A DNA stretch of 64,000 bases from Brasenia schreberi (Eukaryota; Streptophyta; Magnoliopsida; Nymphaeales; Cabombaceae). The stretch covers positions 4,650,001 through 4,714,000 of the forward strand of contig JAYKKT010000076.1 of assembly GCA_036023115.1 (NCBI GenBank). The letters run 5' to 3'. This document shows positions 48,842-61,059 of this stretch, piece after piece (position 1 is the stretch's first letter; each line of letters opens with the position of its first letter). Below the pieces are notes generated by a model. That model was given only the letters and a program-made list of their open reading frames with translations, did no database searches and was not told the DNA's origin. A program made the translations under genes and the position numbers.

Positions 48842-51800
48842 ACAAACAACAACAACAACAACAACAACAACTAAGCCTTTTCCCATACTAGACGGGGTCG
48901 ACTACATGGATTCTTTGTTTCCATAGATCCCTATCTTGTGCCATGTTAGCAGTTAACTCCCAATAAGCTAGATCGTTCTTTATTGTTTCTTTCCAACACT
49001 TTTGTGGTCGTCCTCTACCTCTTTTAATACTTTCCAAATTTAGTTTTTCTAACCTTCTTATTGGTTCTTCTTTTGATCTTCTTTCTATATGTCCAAACCA
49101 TCTTAAACGATGTTCTCTCATTTTATCCTCTATTGGTGCCACTCCTACTTTGTTTCTAATAACCTCATTATGTATACGGTCTTTTCTTGAATGACCACTC
49201 ATCCATCTCAACATCTTCATTTCTGTCACTGACATCTTTTGTACATGTTGATGATTAACTGCCCAACACTCAGAACCATAAAACATGGCAGGCCTAATTG
49301 CTGCTCTATAATATTTACCTTTTAATTTTAATGGTATCTTCTTATCACAAAGAATACCTGATGCTCCTCTCCATTTTAACCAACCAGCATTAATTCTATG
49401 CGTAACATCTCCATCAATTCTTCCATCACTCTGAAAAATTGACCCTAGGTATTTAAAACTTTCCTTTTGGGGAATGCAATGTGTGCCAATTTTAATTTCT
49501 ATGTCCTTTGAAGTAACCAAATGATCAAACTTACATTCCACATATCCCGTCTTTGTTCTACTAAGTCGGAGGCCTTTGCTTTCTAATGTTTCTCTCCATA
49601 GTTCCAATTTTCTATTAACTTTTTCCTTAGACTCCTCCACTAATACAATGTCATATGCAAATAACATACACCAAGGTACTTCATCTTGAATATGTTTTGT
49701 TAACTCATCCATCACCATTATAAATAAGTATGGGCTTAAAGTTGATCCTTGATGTAACCCAATATTAACTTCAAAGAAGTTTGTCGTTCCTTCATGAGTC
49801 CTCACACATGTTTTGGCACCATCATACATGTCTCTTATAAGGTTAATATATGTCAATGGGATACCTCTTTTTTCCAAAGTTCTCCAAAGAACCTCCCTCG
49901 GTACCCTATCATAAGCTTTTTCTAGATCAATAAATATCATGTGAAGGTCTTTCTTTTTTGTTCTAAAATGTTCCATAAGACGTCTCAAAAGGTGAATCGC
50001 TTCAATAGTAAATCTGCCTGGCATGAACCCAAATTGGTTATCTATTGTACTTGATACTTGTCTTAACCTACGTTCGATAATTCTTTCCCATAATTTCATA
50101 GTATGACTCATTAACTTGATACCTCGATAATTCGCACAATTTTGAATGTCTCCCTTGTTCTTATATATGGGTATAAGTGTACTTTTTCTCCATTCCTCAG
50201 GCATCTTTTGGTTTTTCCATATTTCATTAAATAGTCTTGTGAGCCAAGTGATTCCTATTTCTCCTAGTATTTTCCAAACTTCTATAGGAATATTATCTGG
50301 TCCTACCGATTTACCACCCTTCATATGTTTAAGAGCCTCTTTGACTTCATTCTTTTGAATACGTTGGTAGAAATTGTGGTTTATATACTTTTGTGAGTTG
50401 GCTAAATCTCCTAAACTAATACTAACATCTTTATTTTCATTAAAAAGATTATAAAAATAGTTTTCCCATCTATTTCTTATATCATCATTTGCCACTAGAA
50501 TTTTTTCATCCTCGTCTTTTATGCATCTAACATAATTAAGATCTTTAGTTTTCTTATCTCTAGCCCTAGCTATCCTAAAAATATCTCTTTCACCCTCTTT
50601 TGAGTTGAGTTTTTTATATAAGTCCTTCCAAATCTTAGCTTTTGCTTCACTAACGGCCTTTTTTGCTTCCTTATAAGCTTCTAAAGTTTCACTAGTTTTC
50701 TTAGCATAATGTAATTTGTAACATGCCCACTTTGCCTTGATTTTATTTTGCACTACTTCACTCCACCACCAAGCTTCTTTTTGTGCCGGTACACCTCCCT
50801 TAGATACACCTAACACATCTTTCGCAACTTTCCTAATATGTATAGCCATATTATTCCACATATCACAGGGTGTGCCAACATAATTCCAAACATCTCCTTG
50901 CAAGACTTTCTGTTTAAATATATCTTCTTTCTCGCTTTTGAGGTTTCACCATTTAGTCTGAATAACTCGATGCACTCTTTTATTCTTTGATCTATTTTTT
51001 TATTTATAAATCCATAACTAAAAGTCGATGTTTGGTGGTTAAGCTTTCTCTTGGAATTACCTTGCAATCTTTACAGCACACTATCTTTTTTTCTACAAAT
51101 AAAGTAATCAATTTGTGTTTGTGATAAGCCACTCTTATAAGTAATTAAATGTTCATCTCGTTTTTTGAAGATTGTATTAACTATAAAGAGATCAAATGCC
51201 ATAGCAAAATTTAAAATCTTCCTACCTTCCTCGTTTATATCCCCAAAACCAAAGTTTCCATGAATCCCTTGATATCCTAATGCCTCTTTACCGACATGTC
51301 CATTTAAATCTCCTCCTAAACAAATCATCTCCCTTTGTGGAATCTTTTGAAACACCTTATCTAACTCTTCCTAAAAAACTGTCTTTATACTATCTTCTAG
51401 TCCTACTTGGGGTGCGTAAGCAAAAACTATATTCAAAACCTCTGCTCCTAACACTAATTTCAACGTTATGATTCGGTCACCATATCGTTGTATGTCTACT
51501 ACACTCTCCTTTAAATCTTTATTTATGATAATACCAACTCCGTTTCGAGCCTTTTCTTTACCTGAGTACCATAATTTAAAACCTGTATCCTCTATCTCCT
51601 TTGCTTTTTCTCCAACCCATTTTGTCTCTTGTAAACATAGAATATGAATCTTTCTCCGAATCATAGTATCTACCACCTCCATTAGCTTACCCGATAATGT
51701 TTCGATATTCCAAGAACCAATACAAATCTTATTATCTAGGACTAGCTTCCTTATCCCCCGCATCCGTCCATAATCAAAATGCGGAGACCCTCTCTGAAAA

Positions 51801-52119
51801 TTTTTCACTACATTCGGGCTGTAATGTAGCGGGACTAACATCTTTACCCACACCTGTCCATGATGTGAGAACCCTCTCTGCAATTGATTCACTACATTCG
51901 GGCGAAAATATAGTGGCCCTTGCTTACTTCTTACTACATTCGGGCTCTGTAGCACGTCGCTAGGCGGGGACGCCCCAAAGCAATGCTCATAATTTTTGTA
52001 ATCCATGTTATAAAAATCCGACGAAGTTTTACGCTGGCTGTCAGAAGCCTAACACAACCCTCCTCCTTTATCCGGGCTTGAGACCGGCAATACAAGGGTA
52101 ATCCTTACATGGGCGGAGT
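48842..52119 (-). mobile_element. RTE-clade LINE copy D, full length
   Basis: A 3278-base insertion in the Copia pol with a perfect TSD. It has the same 5' end (ACTCCGCCC, minus strand from 52119) and 3' end as copy C. The GTT tail is longer, about eight to nine units at 48845-48871. It appears to be about 97% identical to copy C over sampled stretches. Confidence 0.95.
48888..52006 (-). pseudogene. RTE polyprotein, copy D, with uninterrupted 671-codon RT part
   Basis: From 50903 to 48888 the frame is open for 671 codons: linker ([22 protein letters not shown]), reverse transcriptase ([55 protein letters not shown]) and C-terminus ([32 protein letters not shown]). The catalytic box reads FAYD instead of FADD (49650-49661), so the second metal-binding motif lacks its first Asp. 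The endonuclease frame 52006-51071 has a stop for Trp at 51371-51373 and the same 2-base deletion and linker stops as copy C. It is therefore catalytically dead despite the long open frame. Confidence 0.9.
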
Positions 52120-52138
52120 GAAGGATGCCACACAACCA
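52120..52138. repeat. TSD right of RTE copy D
   Basis: Identical to 48823-48841. Confidence 0.95.
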
Positions 52139-52178
52139 TTAATAAAAATTTGGGAAACCAATATAAAAATCAAATTCA

Positions 52179-52193
52179 ATTTGGGAAGAAAAC
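52179..52193. repeat. TSD left of RTE copy E
   Basis: ATTTGGGAAGAAAAC; the partner at 58417-58431 differs at one base. Confidence 0.75.
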
Positions 52194-54703
52194 TACAACA
52201 ACAACTGAGCCTTTCCCATACTAGACGGGGTCAACTACATGTATTCTTTGTTTTCACATAGCCCTATCATGTGCCATGTTAGCAGTTAACTCAACATAAG
52301 CTAGATCATTCTTTATTGTTTCTTTCCAATACTTTTGTGGTCATCCTCTACCTCTTTTAATACTTTCAAAATCTAGTTTTTCATACCTTCTCATAGGTGC
52401 TTCTTTTGATCTTCTTTCTATATGTCCAAACCATCTTAAATGATATTCTCTCATTTTATCCTCTATTGGTGCCACTCCTAATTTGTTTTTAAGAACCTCA
52501 TTATGTATACGGTCTTTCCTTGTATGACCACTCGTCTATAACATCTTCATTTTTGCCACAACAGTCATTATGTATACAAACATCTTTTGTACATGTTGAT
52601 GATTAACTGCCCAACACTCAGAACCATTATTTAATGCAGGTCTGATTGTTGCTCTATAATATGTATCTTTTAACTTTAATGATATCTTCTTGTCACAAAG
52701 AATAATTGATGCTCCTCTCTATTTTGACAAACCTGCGTTAATTCTATGCATAGGTATTTAAATTTTCCATCAATTCTTCCATCACTCTGACAAATTGACC
52801 CTAAAATTTTCCTTTTGGGGATGAAATGTGCCAATTTTAATTTCTATGTCCTCTGAACTAACCAAATGATCAAACTTACGTTCCATATATTATGTCTTTG
52901 TTCTACTAAGTTTAAAACCTTTACTTTCTAATGTTTCTCTTCATAGTTCCAATTTTCTATTTTTTTCCTTAAACTCCTCCACTAACACCATGTTATCTGC
53001 AAATAACATACGCCCAATTACTTCATCTTGAATATGTTTTGTTAACTTATCAATCACCATTATAAATAAGTATGGACTTAAAGTTGATCCTTGATGTAAC
53101 CCAATATTAACTTCAAAGAAGTTTGTCGTTCCTTCATGAGTCCTCACACATGTTTTTGCGCTATTATACATGTCTCTTATAAGGTTTATGCATGTCAATG
53201 GAATACCTCTTTAACATTCCTTGGTATCCTATCATAAGATTTTTCTAGATGAATAAATATCATGTGAAGGTCTTTCTTTTTTGCTCTAAAATGTTCCATA
53301 AGACGTCTCAAAAGGTGAATCGCTTCAATAGTAGATCTGCCTAACATGAATCTAAATTGGTTTTGTGTTGTATTCAATACTTGTTTTAACCTATGTTCAA
53401 TAATTATTTCCAATAATTTCATAGTACGACTCATTAACTTGATACCCTGATAATTTACATAAATCTGAATGTCTCTCTTGTTCTTTTATATGTGAATAAG
53501 TGTACTTACTTTCCATTTCTTGAGATCTTTTGATTTCTCCATATTTCATTAAATTGTCTTATGAGCTAAGTGATTCCTGTCTCTCTTAAGATTTTTCAAA
53601 CTTTTATAGGAATATTGTTTGGTCCTATATATTTACCACCCTTAATATGTTTAAGAGCCTCTTTGACTTCATTCTTTTGAATACGTCGGTAGAAATTGTA
53701 GTCTTTATACTTTTTTAATTTGGCTCTCTTTTAAGCTAATACTAACATCTTTATTTTCATTAAAAGCTTATAAAAATAAATTTTCTATCTATTTTTTATA
53801 TCATCATTTGTAGAATTTTCTCACCCTCATCCTTGATGCATCTAACAGAATTAAGATCTTTAGTTTTCTTATCTCTAGCCCTAGCTATCCCAAAAATATC
53901 TCTTTCACCCTCTTTTGAGTTGACTTTTTTATATAAATCCTCCCAAATTTTAGCTTTTTCTTCACTTATGGCCTTTTTTGCTTCCTTCTTTGCTTTTTTA
54001 TAAGCCTCTAAAGTTCCACTAGTTTTCTTAGCATAATGTAATTTGTAACATGCCCTCTTTGTCTTGATTTTATTTTACAGTACTTTACTCCACCACCAAG
54101 CTTCTTTTTGTACCGGTACACCTCCCTTAGATACACCTAACACATCTTTCGCCACTTTCCTAATATGTATAGCCATATTGTTCCGTATATCACAAGGTGT
54201 ACCAACATAATTCCAACATGAAAGACTTTATGTTTAAATATACATTCTTTCTCGCTTTTGAGGTTTCACCATTTAATTCGAATAACTCGATGCACTCTTT
54301 TCTTCTTTGTCCACTTTTTTACCTATAAATCCATAACTAAAAGCCGATGGCTTTCTTTCTCGTTTTTTGAGGATTGTATTGACTATAAAGAGATCAAATG
54401 TTATAGCAAAGATTAAAATCTCCCTACCTTCCTCATTTATATCCCCAAAACCATAGTTTTCATGAATACCTTGATATCCTAATGCCTTTTTACCAACATG
54501 TCCATTTAAGTCTGCTCCTAAACAAATAATCTCCCTTTGTGGAATTCTTTGAATAATCTTATCTAACTCCTCTTAAAAAAGCTGTCTTTATACTATCTTC
54601 TAGTGTGTAAGCACAAACTATATTCAAAACCTCTACTCCTAGCACTAATTTTCACGTCATGATTCAATCACTATATTTTGTATGTCTACTACACTATCCT
54701 TTA
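52194..54703 (-). mobile_element. RTE LINE copy E, 3' section (old, split by copy F)
   Basis: Minus strand with a GTT tail at about 52194-52202. The reverse transcriptase is heavily mutated (readable at 53434-52941: [28 protein letters not shown], then FADN in place of FADD), followed leftward by the diverged C-terminus. Small deletions and stops are everywhere. It breaks off at 54703 where copy F entered and continues at 57981. It is clearly the oldest full-scale RTE here. Confidence 0.9.
54687..54703. repeat. TSD left of RTE copy F
   Basis: TACTACACTATCCTTTA, identical to 57981-57997. It is part of copy E. Confidence 0.95.
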
Positions 54704-57700
54704 ACTCCGCCCATGTAAGGGATCATCCTTGCATTGTCGGTCCCAAGCCCGGATAAAGGAGGAGGGTTGTGTTAGGCTTCCGACAGTCATCGTAAAACTT
54801 CGTCGGATTTTACAACATGGATTACAAAAATTATGAGCATTGCTTTGGGGCGTCCCCGCCTAGCGACGTGCTGCAGAGCCCGAATGCAGTAAGAAGTAAG
54901 CAAGGGCCACTACATTTTCGCCCGAATGTAGTGAATCAATTGCAGAGAGGGTTTCAACATCATGGACGGGTGTGGGTAAAGAAGTTAGTCCCGCTACATT
55001 GCCGCCCGAATGTAGTAAAAAATTTTCAGAGAGGGTCTCCGCATTTTGATTATGGACGGATGCGGGGGGTAAGGAAGCTAGTCCTAGATAATAAGATTCG
55101 TATTGGTTCTTGGAATATCGGAACATTATCGGGTAGGCTAATGGAGGTGGTAGATACTATGATTCGGAGAAAGATTCATATTCTATGTTTACAAGAGACA
55201 AAATGGGTTGGAGAAAAAGCAAAGGAGATAGAGGATACAGGTTTTAAATTATGGTACTCAGGTAAAGAAAAGGCTCGAAACGGAGTTGGTATTATCATAA
55301 ATAAAGATTTAAAGGAGAGTGTAGTAAACATACAACGATATGGTGACCGAATCATGACGTTGAAATTAGTGTTAGGAGCAGAGGTTTTGAATATAGTTTT
55401 TGCTTACGCACCCCAAGTAGGACTAGAAGATAGTATAAAGACAGTTTTTTGGGAAGAGTTAGATAAGGTGTTTCAAAAGATTCCACAAAGGGAGATGATT
55501 TGTTTAGGAGGAGATTTAAATGGACATGTCGGTAAAGAGGCATTAGGATATCAAGGGATTCATGGAAACTTTGGTTTTGGGGATATAAACGAGGAAGGTA
55601 GGGACATTTTAAAGTTTGCTATGTCATTTGATCTCTTTGTAGTCAATACAATCTTCAAAAAACGAGATGAACATTTAATTACTTATAAGAGTGGCTTATC
55701 ACAAACACAAATTGATTACTTTCTTTGTCGAAAAAAATATAGAGCATGTTGTAAAGATTGTAAGGTAATTCCAGGAGAAAGCTTAACGACCAAACATCGA
55801 CTTTTAGTTATGGATTTACAAATAAAAAAGTGGACAAAGAAGAAAAGAGTGCATCGAGCTATTCGAACTAAATGGTGGAACCTCAAAAGCGAGAAAGAAG
55901 ATATATTTAAACATAAAGTCCTTCAAGGAGATGTTTGGAATTATGTTGGCACACCCTGTAATATGTGGAACAATATGACTATACATATTAGGAAAGTGGC
56001 GAAAGATGTGTTAGGGGTATCTAAGGGAGGTGTACCGGCACAAAAATAAGCTTGGTGGTGGAGTGAAGTAGTACAAAATAAAATCAAGGCAAAGAGGGCT
56101 TGTTACAAATTACATTATGCTAAGAAAACTAGTGAAACTTTAGAAGCTTATAAGAAAGCAAAGAAGGAAGCGAAAAAGGCCGTTAGTGAAGCAAAAGCTA
56201 AGATTTGGGATGACTTATATAAAAAACTCAACTCAAAAGAGGGTGAAAGAGATATTTTTAGGATAGCTAGGGTTAGAGATAAGAAAACTAAAGATCTTAA
56301 TTATGTTAGATGCATAAAAGACGAGGACGAAAAAATTCTAGTGGCAAATAATGATATAAGAAATAGATGAAAAAACTATTTTTATAATCTTTTTAATGAA
56401 AATAAAGATGTTAGTATTAGTTTAGGAGATTTAGCCATGTCAGAAAAGTATATAAACCACAATTTCTACCGACGTATTCAAAAGAATGAAGTCAAGGAGG
56501 CTCTTAAACATATGAAGAGTGGTAAATCGGTAGGACCAGATAATATTCCTATAGAAGTTTGGAAAATACTAGGAGAAATAGGAATCACTTGGCTCACAAG
56601 ACTATTTAATGAAATATGGAAAAACTAAAAGATGCCTGAGGAATGGAGAAAAAGTACACTTATACCCATATATAAGAACAAGGGAGACATTCAAAATTGT
56701 GCGAATTATCGAGGTATCAAGTTAATGAGTCATACTATGAAATTATGGGAAAGAATTATCGAACGTAGGTTAAGACAAGTATCAAGTACAATAGATAACC
56801 AATTTGGGTTCATGCCAGGCAGATTTACTATTGAAGCGATTCACCTTTTGAGACGTCTTATGGAACATTTTAGAACAAAAAAGAAAGACCTTCACATGAT
56901 ATTTATTGATCTAGAAAAAGCTTATGATAGGGTACCGAGGGAGGTTCTTTGGAGAACTTTGGAAAAAAGAGGTATCCCATTGACATATATTAACCTTATA
57001 AGAGACATGTATGATGGTGCAAAAAAATGTGTGAGGACTCATGAAGGAACGACAGACTTCTTTGAAGTTAATATTGGGTTACATCAAGGATCAACTTTAA
57101 GTCCATACTTATTTATAATGGTGATGGATGAGTTAACAAAACATATTCAAGATGAAGTACCTTGGTGTATGTTATTTGCAGATGACATTGTATTAGTGGA
57201 GGAGTCTAAGGAAAAAGTTAATAGAGAATTAGAACTATGGAGAGAAACATTAGAAAGCAAAGGCCTCCGACTTAGTAGAACAAAGACAGAATATATGGAA
57301 TGTAAGTTTGATCATTTGGCTACTTCAGAGGACATAGAAATTAAAATTGGCACACATTGCATTCCCCAAAAGGAAAGTTTTAAATACCTAGGGTCAATTT
57401 TTCAAAGTGATGGAAGAATTGATGGAGATGTTACACGTAGAATTAATGCTGGTTGGTTAAAATGGAGAGGAGCATCAGGTATTCTTTGTGATAAGAAGAT
57501 ACCATTAAAATTAAAAGGTAAATATTATAGAGCAGCAATTAGGCCTGCCATGTTTTATGGTTCTGAGTGTTGGGCAGTTAATCATCAACATGTACAAAAG
57601 ATGTCAGTGACAGAAATGAAGATGTTGAGATGGATGAGTGGTCATTCAAGAAAAGACCGTATATATAATGAGGTTATTAGAAACAAATTAGGAGTGGCAC

Positions 57701-57980
57701 CAATAGAGGATAAAATGAGAGAACATCGTTTAAGATGGTTTGGACATATAGAACGAAGATCAGAAGAAGAACCTGTAAGAAGGGTAGAAAAACTAAATTT
57801 GGAAAGTATTAAAAGAGGTAGAGGACGACCACAAAAGTGTTGGAAAGAAACAATAAAGAATGATCTAGCTTATTGGTAGTTAGCTGCTAACATGGCACAC
57901 GATAGGGATCTGTGGAAACAAAGAATCCATGTAGCCGACCCCGTCTAGTATGGGAAAAGGCTTAGTTGTTGTTGTTGTTG
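54704..57980 (+). mobile_element. RTE-clade LINE copy F, full length, inside copy E
   Basis: A 3277-base insertion with a perfect 17-base TSD, in the opposite orientation to its host copy E. Starts ACTCCGCCCATGTAAGG and ends CTTAG(TTG)n. It has the fewest lesions of the set: no frameshift and an intact FADD catalytic box. Confidence 0.96.
54817..57948 (+). pseudogene. RTE polyprotein (endonuclease-RT), copy F, four in-frame stops
   Basis: The frame from ATG at 54817 to TAG at 57948 is 1044 codons with no frameshift. An N-terminal extension carries repeated RPNVV..(L/F)QRG motifs (residues about 30-75). The endonuclease is at about residues 88-330 (IGSWNIGTLSG, LCLQETKW with catalytic Glu, GGDLNGHVG, QTQIDYF). 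The reverse transcriptase is at about residues 560-830 ([41 protein letters not shown] at 57175-57186), followed by the C-terminal ECWAVNHQH. Premature stops are at 56047-56049, 56368-56370, 56626-56628 and 57877-57879, all single-codon nonsense changes. It is non-functional as it stands, but its source was recently active given the perfect TSD. Confidence 0.93.
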
Positions 57981-57997
57981 TACTACACTATCCTTTA
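57981..57997. repeat. TSD right of RTE copy F
   Basis: Identical to 54687-54703. Confidence 0.95.
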
Positions 57998-58416
57998 AAT
58001 TTTTATTTATGATAATACCAACTCCGTTTCGAGTCTTTTCCTTTCTTGAGTACCATAATTTAAAACCTGTATCATCAATCTCCTTTGCTTTTTTCTCTAA
58101 ACCACTTTGTCTCTTGTAAACATAGGATATGAATCTTTCTCCGAATCATAGTATCTACCACCTTCATTAGCTTACCGGACAATATTTCGATATTCCAAGA
58201 ACCAATATGAATCTTATTATCTAGGACTAGCTTCCTTACATTCTCGCATCCATCCATGTTGAAAATGCAACGATCCTCTCTCAATTTGTTCACTACAGTC
58301 GGGTGACAATGTAGCAAGACTAACTTTTTTACTCACACTCGTCCATGACGTGGGAACTCTCTCTAGGCGAAAATGTAGAGGTCTTTGCTTACTGTTCACT
58401 CCTCATAATTTGTATG
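57981..58416 (-). mobile_element. RTE LINE copy E, 5' section
   Basis: Continuation of copy E on the right of copy F: the start of the endonuclease (IGSWNIEILSG, LCLQETKW) and the leader with CCCGAATG-like repeats. It lacks part of the leader near 58370-58405 and the outermost 5' end, and finishes at the TSD at 58417. Confidence 0.88.
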
Positions 58417-58431
58417 ATTTAGGAAGAAAAC
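58417..58431. repeat. TSD right of RTE copy E
   Basis: ATTTAGGAAGAAAAC, 14 of 15 identical to 52179-52193. Confidence 0.75.
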
Positions 58432-59640
58432 CGAAATCTTCCTAGTTTTTGGACTTGAAAGGCTAGTCCCATTGGCCATATAAATACATAAATCAAACTT
58501 TATTTGTGCACTTGGGTAGAGATTCTCATTGCATGTCATATGGAAGGAAACATCGGAATCAAGGAGATCAGAAGTGTTATACGTTGTATGAAGATAAGGT
58601 GGAAAGATCAAATAAAAAATAGATGCTCTATCTTTGAATTGCTCCTTAAGCAACTTTACCTCCTCTTGAAGTGCTAAAAGAACCACCAAACGCTCCTTCC
58701 TTTTGTCTCCTTCCATAGAGGCTCCTTTTGGTGTCCACAGTGTGCTTAGGTCACCTCTTCTTTGTGTGCGCAACTTCTTTGCAATAATAAGAAGTGATCT
58801 CGTTTCATGATTGACCAAATCCTTCTTTCCTTAACTGCCCTTCATTCTTGAGGTGTTGTGGCCTCTCGGTCTTGATATGGCAAAACAATTTTTTTATTTG
58901 ATTTGGATTCCTTCAATTTTGCTTCGGCCATAGTCAATCTGATGACCACTTCTTTGGCTTTTGGTAGTAGTTTTATATGTAATAACATAGATCTCACGTT
59001 CTCAATCTCATTTCTAAGACCTCTAAGGAATAACAATAGATACTCATCCTGTCACTTCCTAGATTCTTCATCGGTCTTGTAGTAGATGTCTACGGCACAA
59101 AGTTGATTCCAAATACTAGCGAATTCTTCATGATACTGTCTTTATATTCTTCTCCCCTTTCTTTAAGTTTGTAAGGCCTTTTCCTAGAACAAATCGGTGA
59201 ACCATATCATCTTGCACAGGAGCTTATTTCAAAAACTCCTGAGCTTCGCTAGCATTCATGTCGTTTGCAATGCTACATTTGATTTTTTCATCTACAGAAT
59301 TTGAAATTGTCCATCTAATCAACCTGTTTTTCTTCTCCAATTCTTTCTTTTTCTTGTCATATTCTTTGTTTGCTATGGTGTCTTCTTTCTTTGTTTCATC
59401 AAGAATGGTTTCAACAATCATACCCTTTGTGACTGTTCCTTTTCACGAGCATTCTTTGCTCCTTGAAATGTGCTTTCTTTCTTCTTTTTCTTCACCTATT
59501 TTTCTTCTTTTCATATTCTTTTCTTCATCTTCTTTTCCTCCTTTTTCCAATCTGTTTTAGCTGGTTTTAGTCGAAGTTTCTTTCTTTTCTTCTCTTTTCA
59601 ACTTTTTCTTGTGTAGAGTCAAATACTTTTAGCATACTTG
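58432..59640 (-). mobile_element. Ty1/copia gag-protease fragment
   Basis: Minus strand from the right: gag of the UBN2 type (WTISNSVDEKIKCSI and ANDMNASEAQEF at about 59330-59224; FLRGLRNEIENVRSMLL and AEAKLKES at about 59036-58900), a degenerate zinc knuckle (YYCKEVAHTKKR at about 58800) and a protease with D-x-x-x-SFHMT (DSDVSFHMT, about 58530) plus MANGTSL. A lysine/glutamate-rich stretch lies between gag and 59600. It probably belongs with the pol fragment at 47144-48841. The integrase between them is missing or reduced to the short piece 52139-52178. Confidence 0.75.
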
Positions 59641-61059
59641 CAGGTTGTTTGACTAATTGCAGTTTGTGCGACCACTTCTATATGTTGTGACTACTGCATC
59701 TATGCATTTACTACCTTGGATATTCATAATTAGTGTACAGGTTTTGTTTTATATCGGCAGCATTTAAGCTATGCATTACATATCATACACTACACTATAC
59801 GTAGTGCTTATATGATACACCTACACCAAAAATTGTTAATATTACTGGGTGTTTGATTGACTTTATACATGGATGTGCCATAACATTATCAGGTGGTGCA
59901 CGTTAGGCAGGGTGCTGGGGTCATTGGTGGGGTGGGATCCCTGCATGGGGTTTACCACAAACATGGTCCCACGTCATGAAAAATGCATATACCCAATACC
60001 CATATGGTTGGTCCAGTCCAGGTCGGACCGCTTACAGGGGATATATGGTACAAGTCGTTTGTTTATCCGAATGGCAGATAAGTGTTGGGTTCTGATATGT
60101 TCGATACAGGTGTGTCATGTTTATCTGGATCTTCATCCCAATGTTAGCTTGGAAAATCTGGCCTTCCTTTGTCCTTTCCTTTTTCATTGACACGAGACCC
60201 TTGAAATGGTCATTTACTTTCTGTTATACCTGATTTGTTGATCAAAGCTATCTGGCTTTCTGGATATATGATTCACTATTGTAAATGCCTTTGTGGGGAT
60301 TGTAAAGTGCATTTATATATTTTGACATTGGCATAATAATTCTATTCTTGCATCTACCAAAGTACTTCCAAAATCACATCTTCAATCTGTTTATGTGTGG
60401 TGGCATATGCAATTTCCTTAAAAACAGATACTGTAGATGATGCACTTCGTTCGGAAGGAACCGCTTTTTGCTCTGGTAAAGTGTATTGTGAACGTGTTTT
60501 TGGATGGGATGTTTATCTATGGGATGGAGGAAGAACATGGTACCAATAGTAATTGATCCCTTGCCACCTTGTATGACTGACAGGACTCTCTCTCACAGTG
60601 CCAATGCAGCGGCTATCTCTGAACTTCTGTAACCAAATAAAAGAGATTTCAGTTGAAAAGGGCTTGAGAAACGTAGAATAGAATATAGGAGAAATTGTTC
60701 GTGTTGTGTTTGTCGATTGCTTTTGTGTAAAGCACATTATAAGCTGTTCTTCATATTTGGGGAAGCAGCATAGCTCCTTTGAACAGAACGATCATCAACT
60801 TTGAGTGATGATACCGAATGGGTGAAAGGAGGGCACATAAATTGTTGAGTTATGTGGATAAAGAAATTTATGAAATTTCCATTATTAATGGAAATGCTCA
60901 ATTTCTGGAGATACACACCGATGTTCTCCATAAAGAGTGCAACTTGCAGCCTAGTTATTAGCATTGCCATCTTGTTCATGGTGATTCTTCATTCTATGAC
61001 AATTAGGATTTTGTTCATGGTTACACAAGTTAGTCTGTCAGTTTGATCACCATTACATC
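59641..61059. other. intergenic, no gene recognised
   Basis: No LTR matching 46601-47143 was found, so the 5' end of the Copia is unresolved. The longest open frame (59873-60190, plus) has no recognisable motif. Confidence 0.3.

Noticed and set aside
40051..52119. Copies C and D as halves of a segmental duplication
   Set aside because: The flanks differ and each copy has its own perfect TSD, which shows separate insertions.
59873..60190. 105-codon plus-strand reading frame
   Set aside because: Composition and lack of motifs or splice context suggest chance. No neighbouring exon fits.
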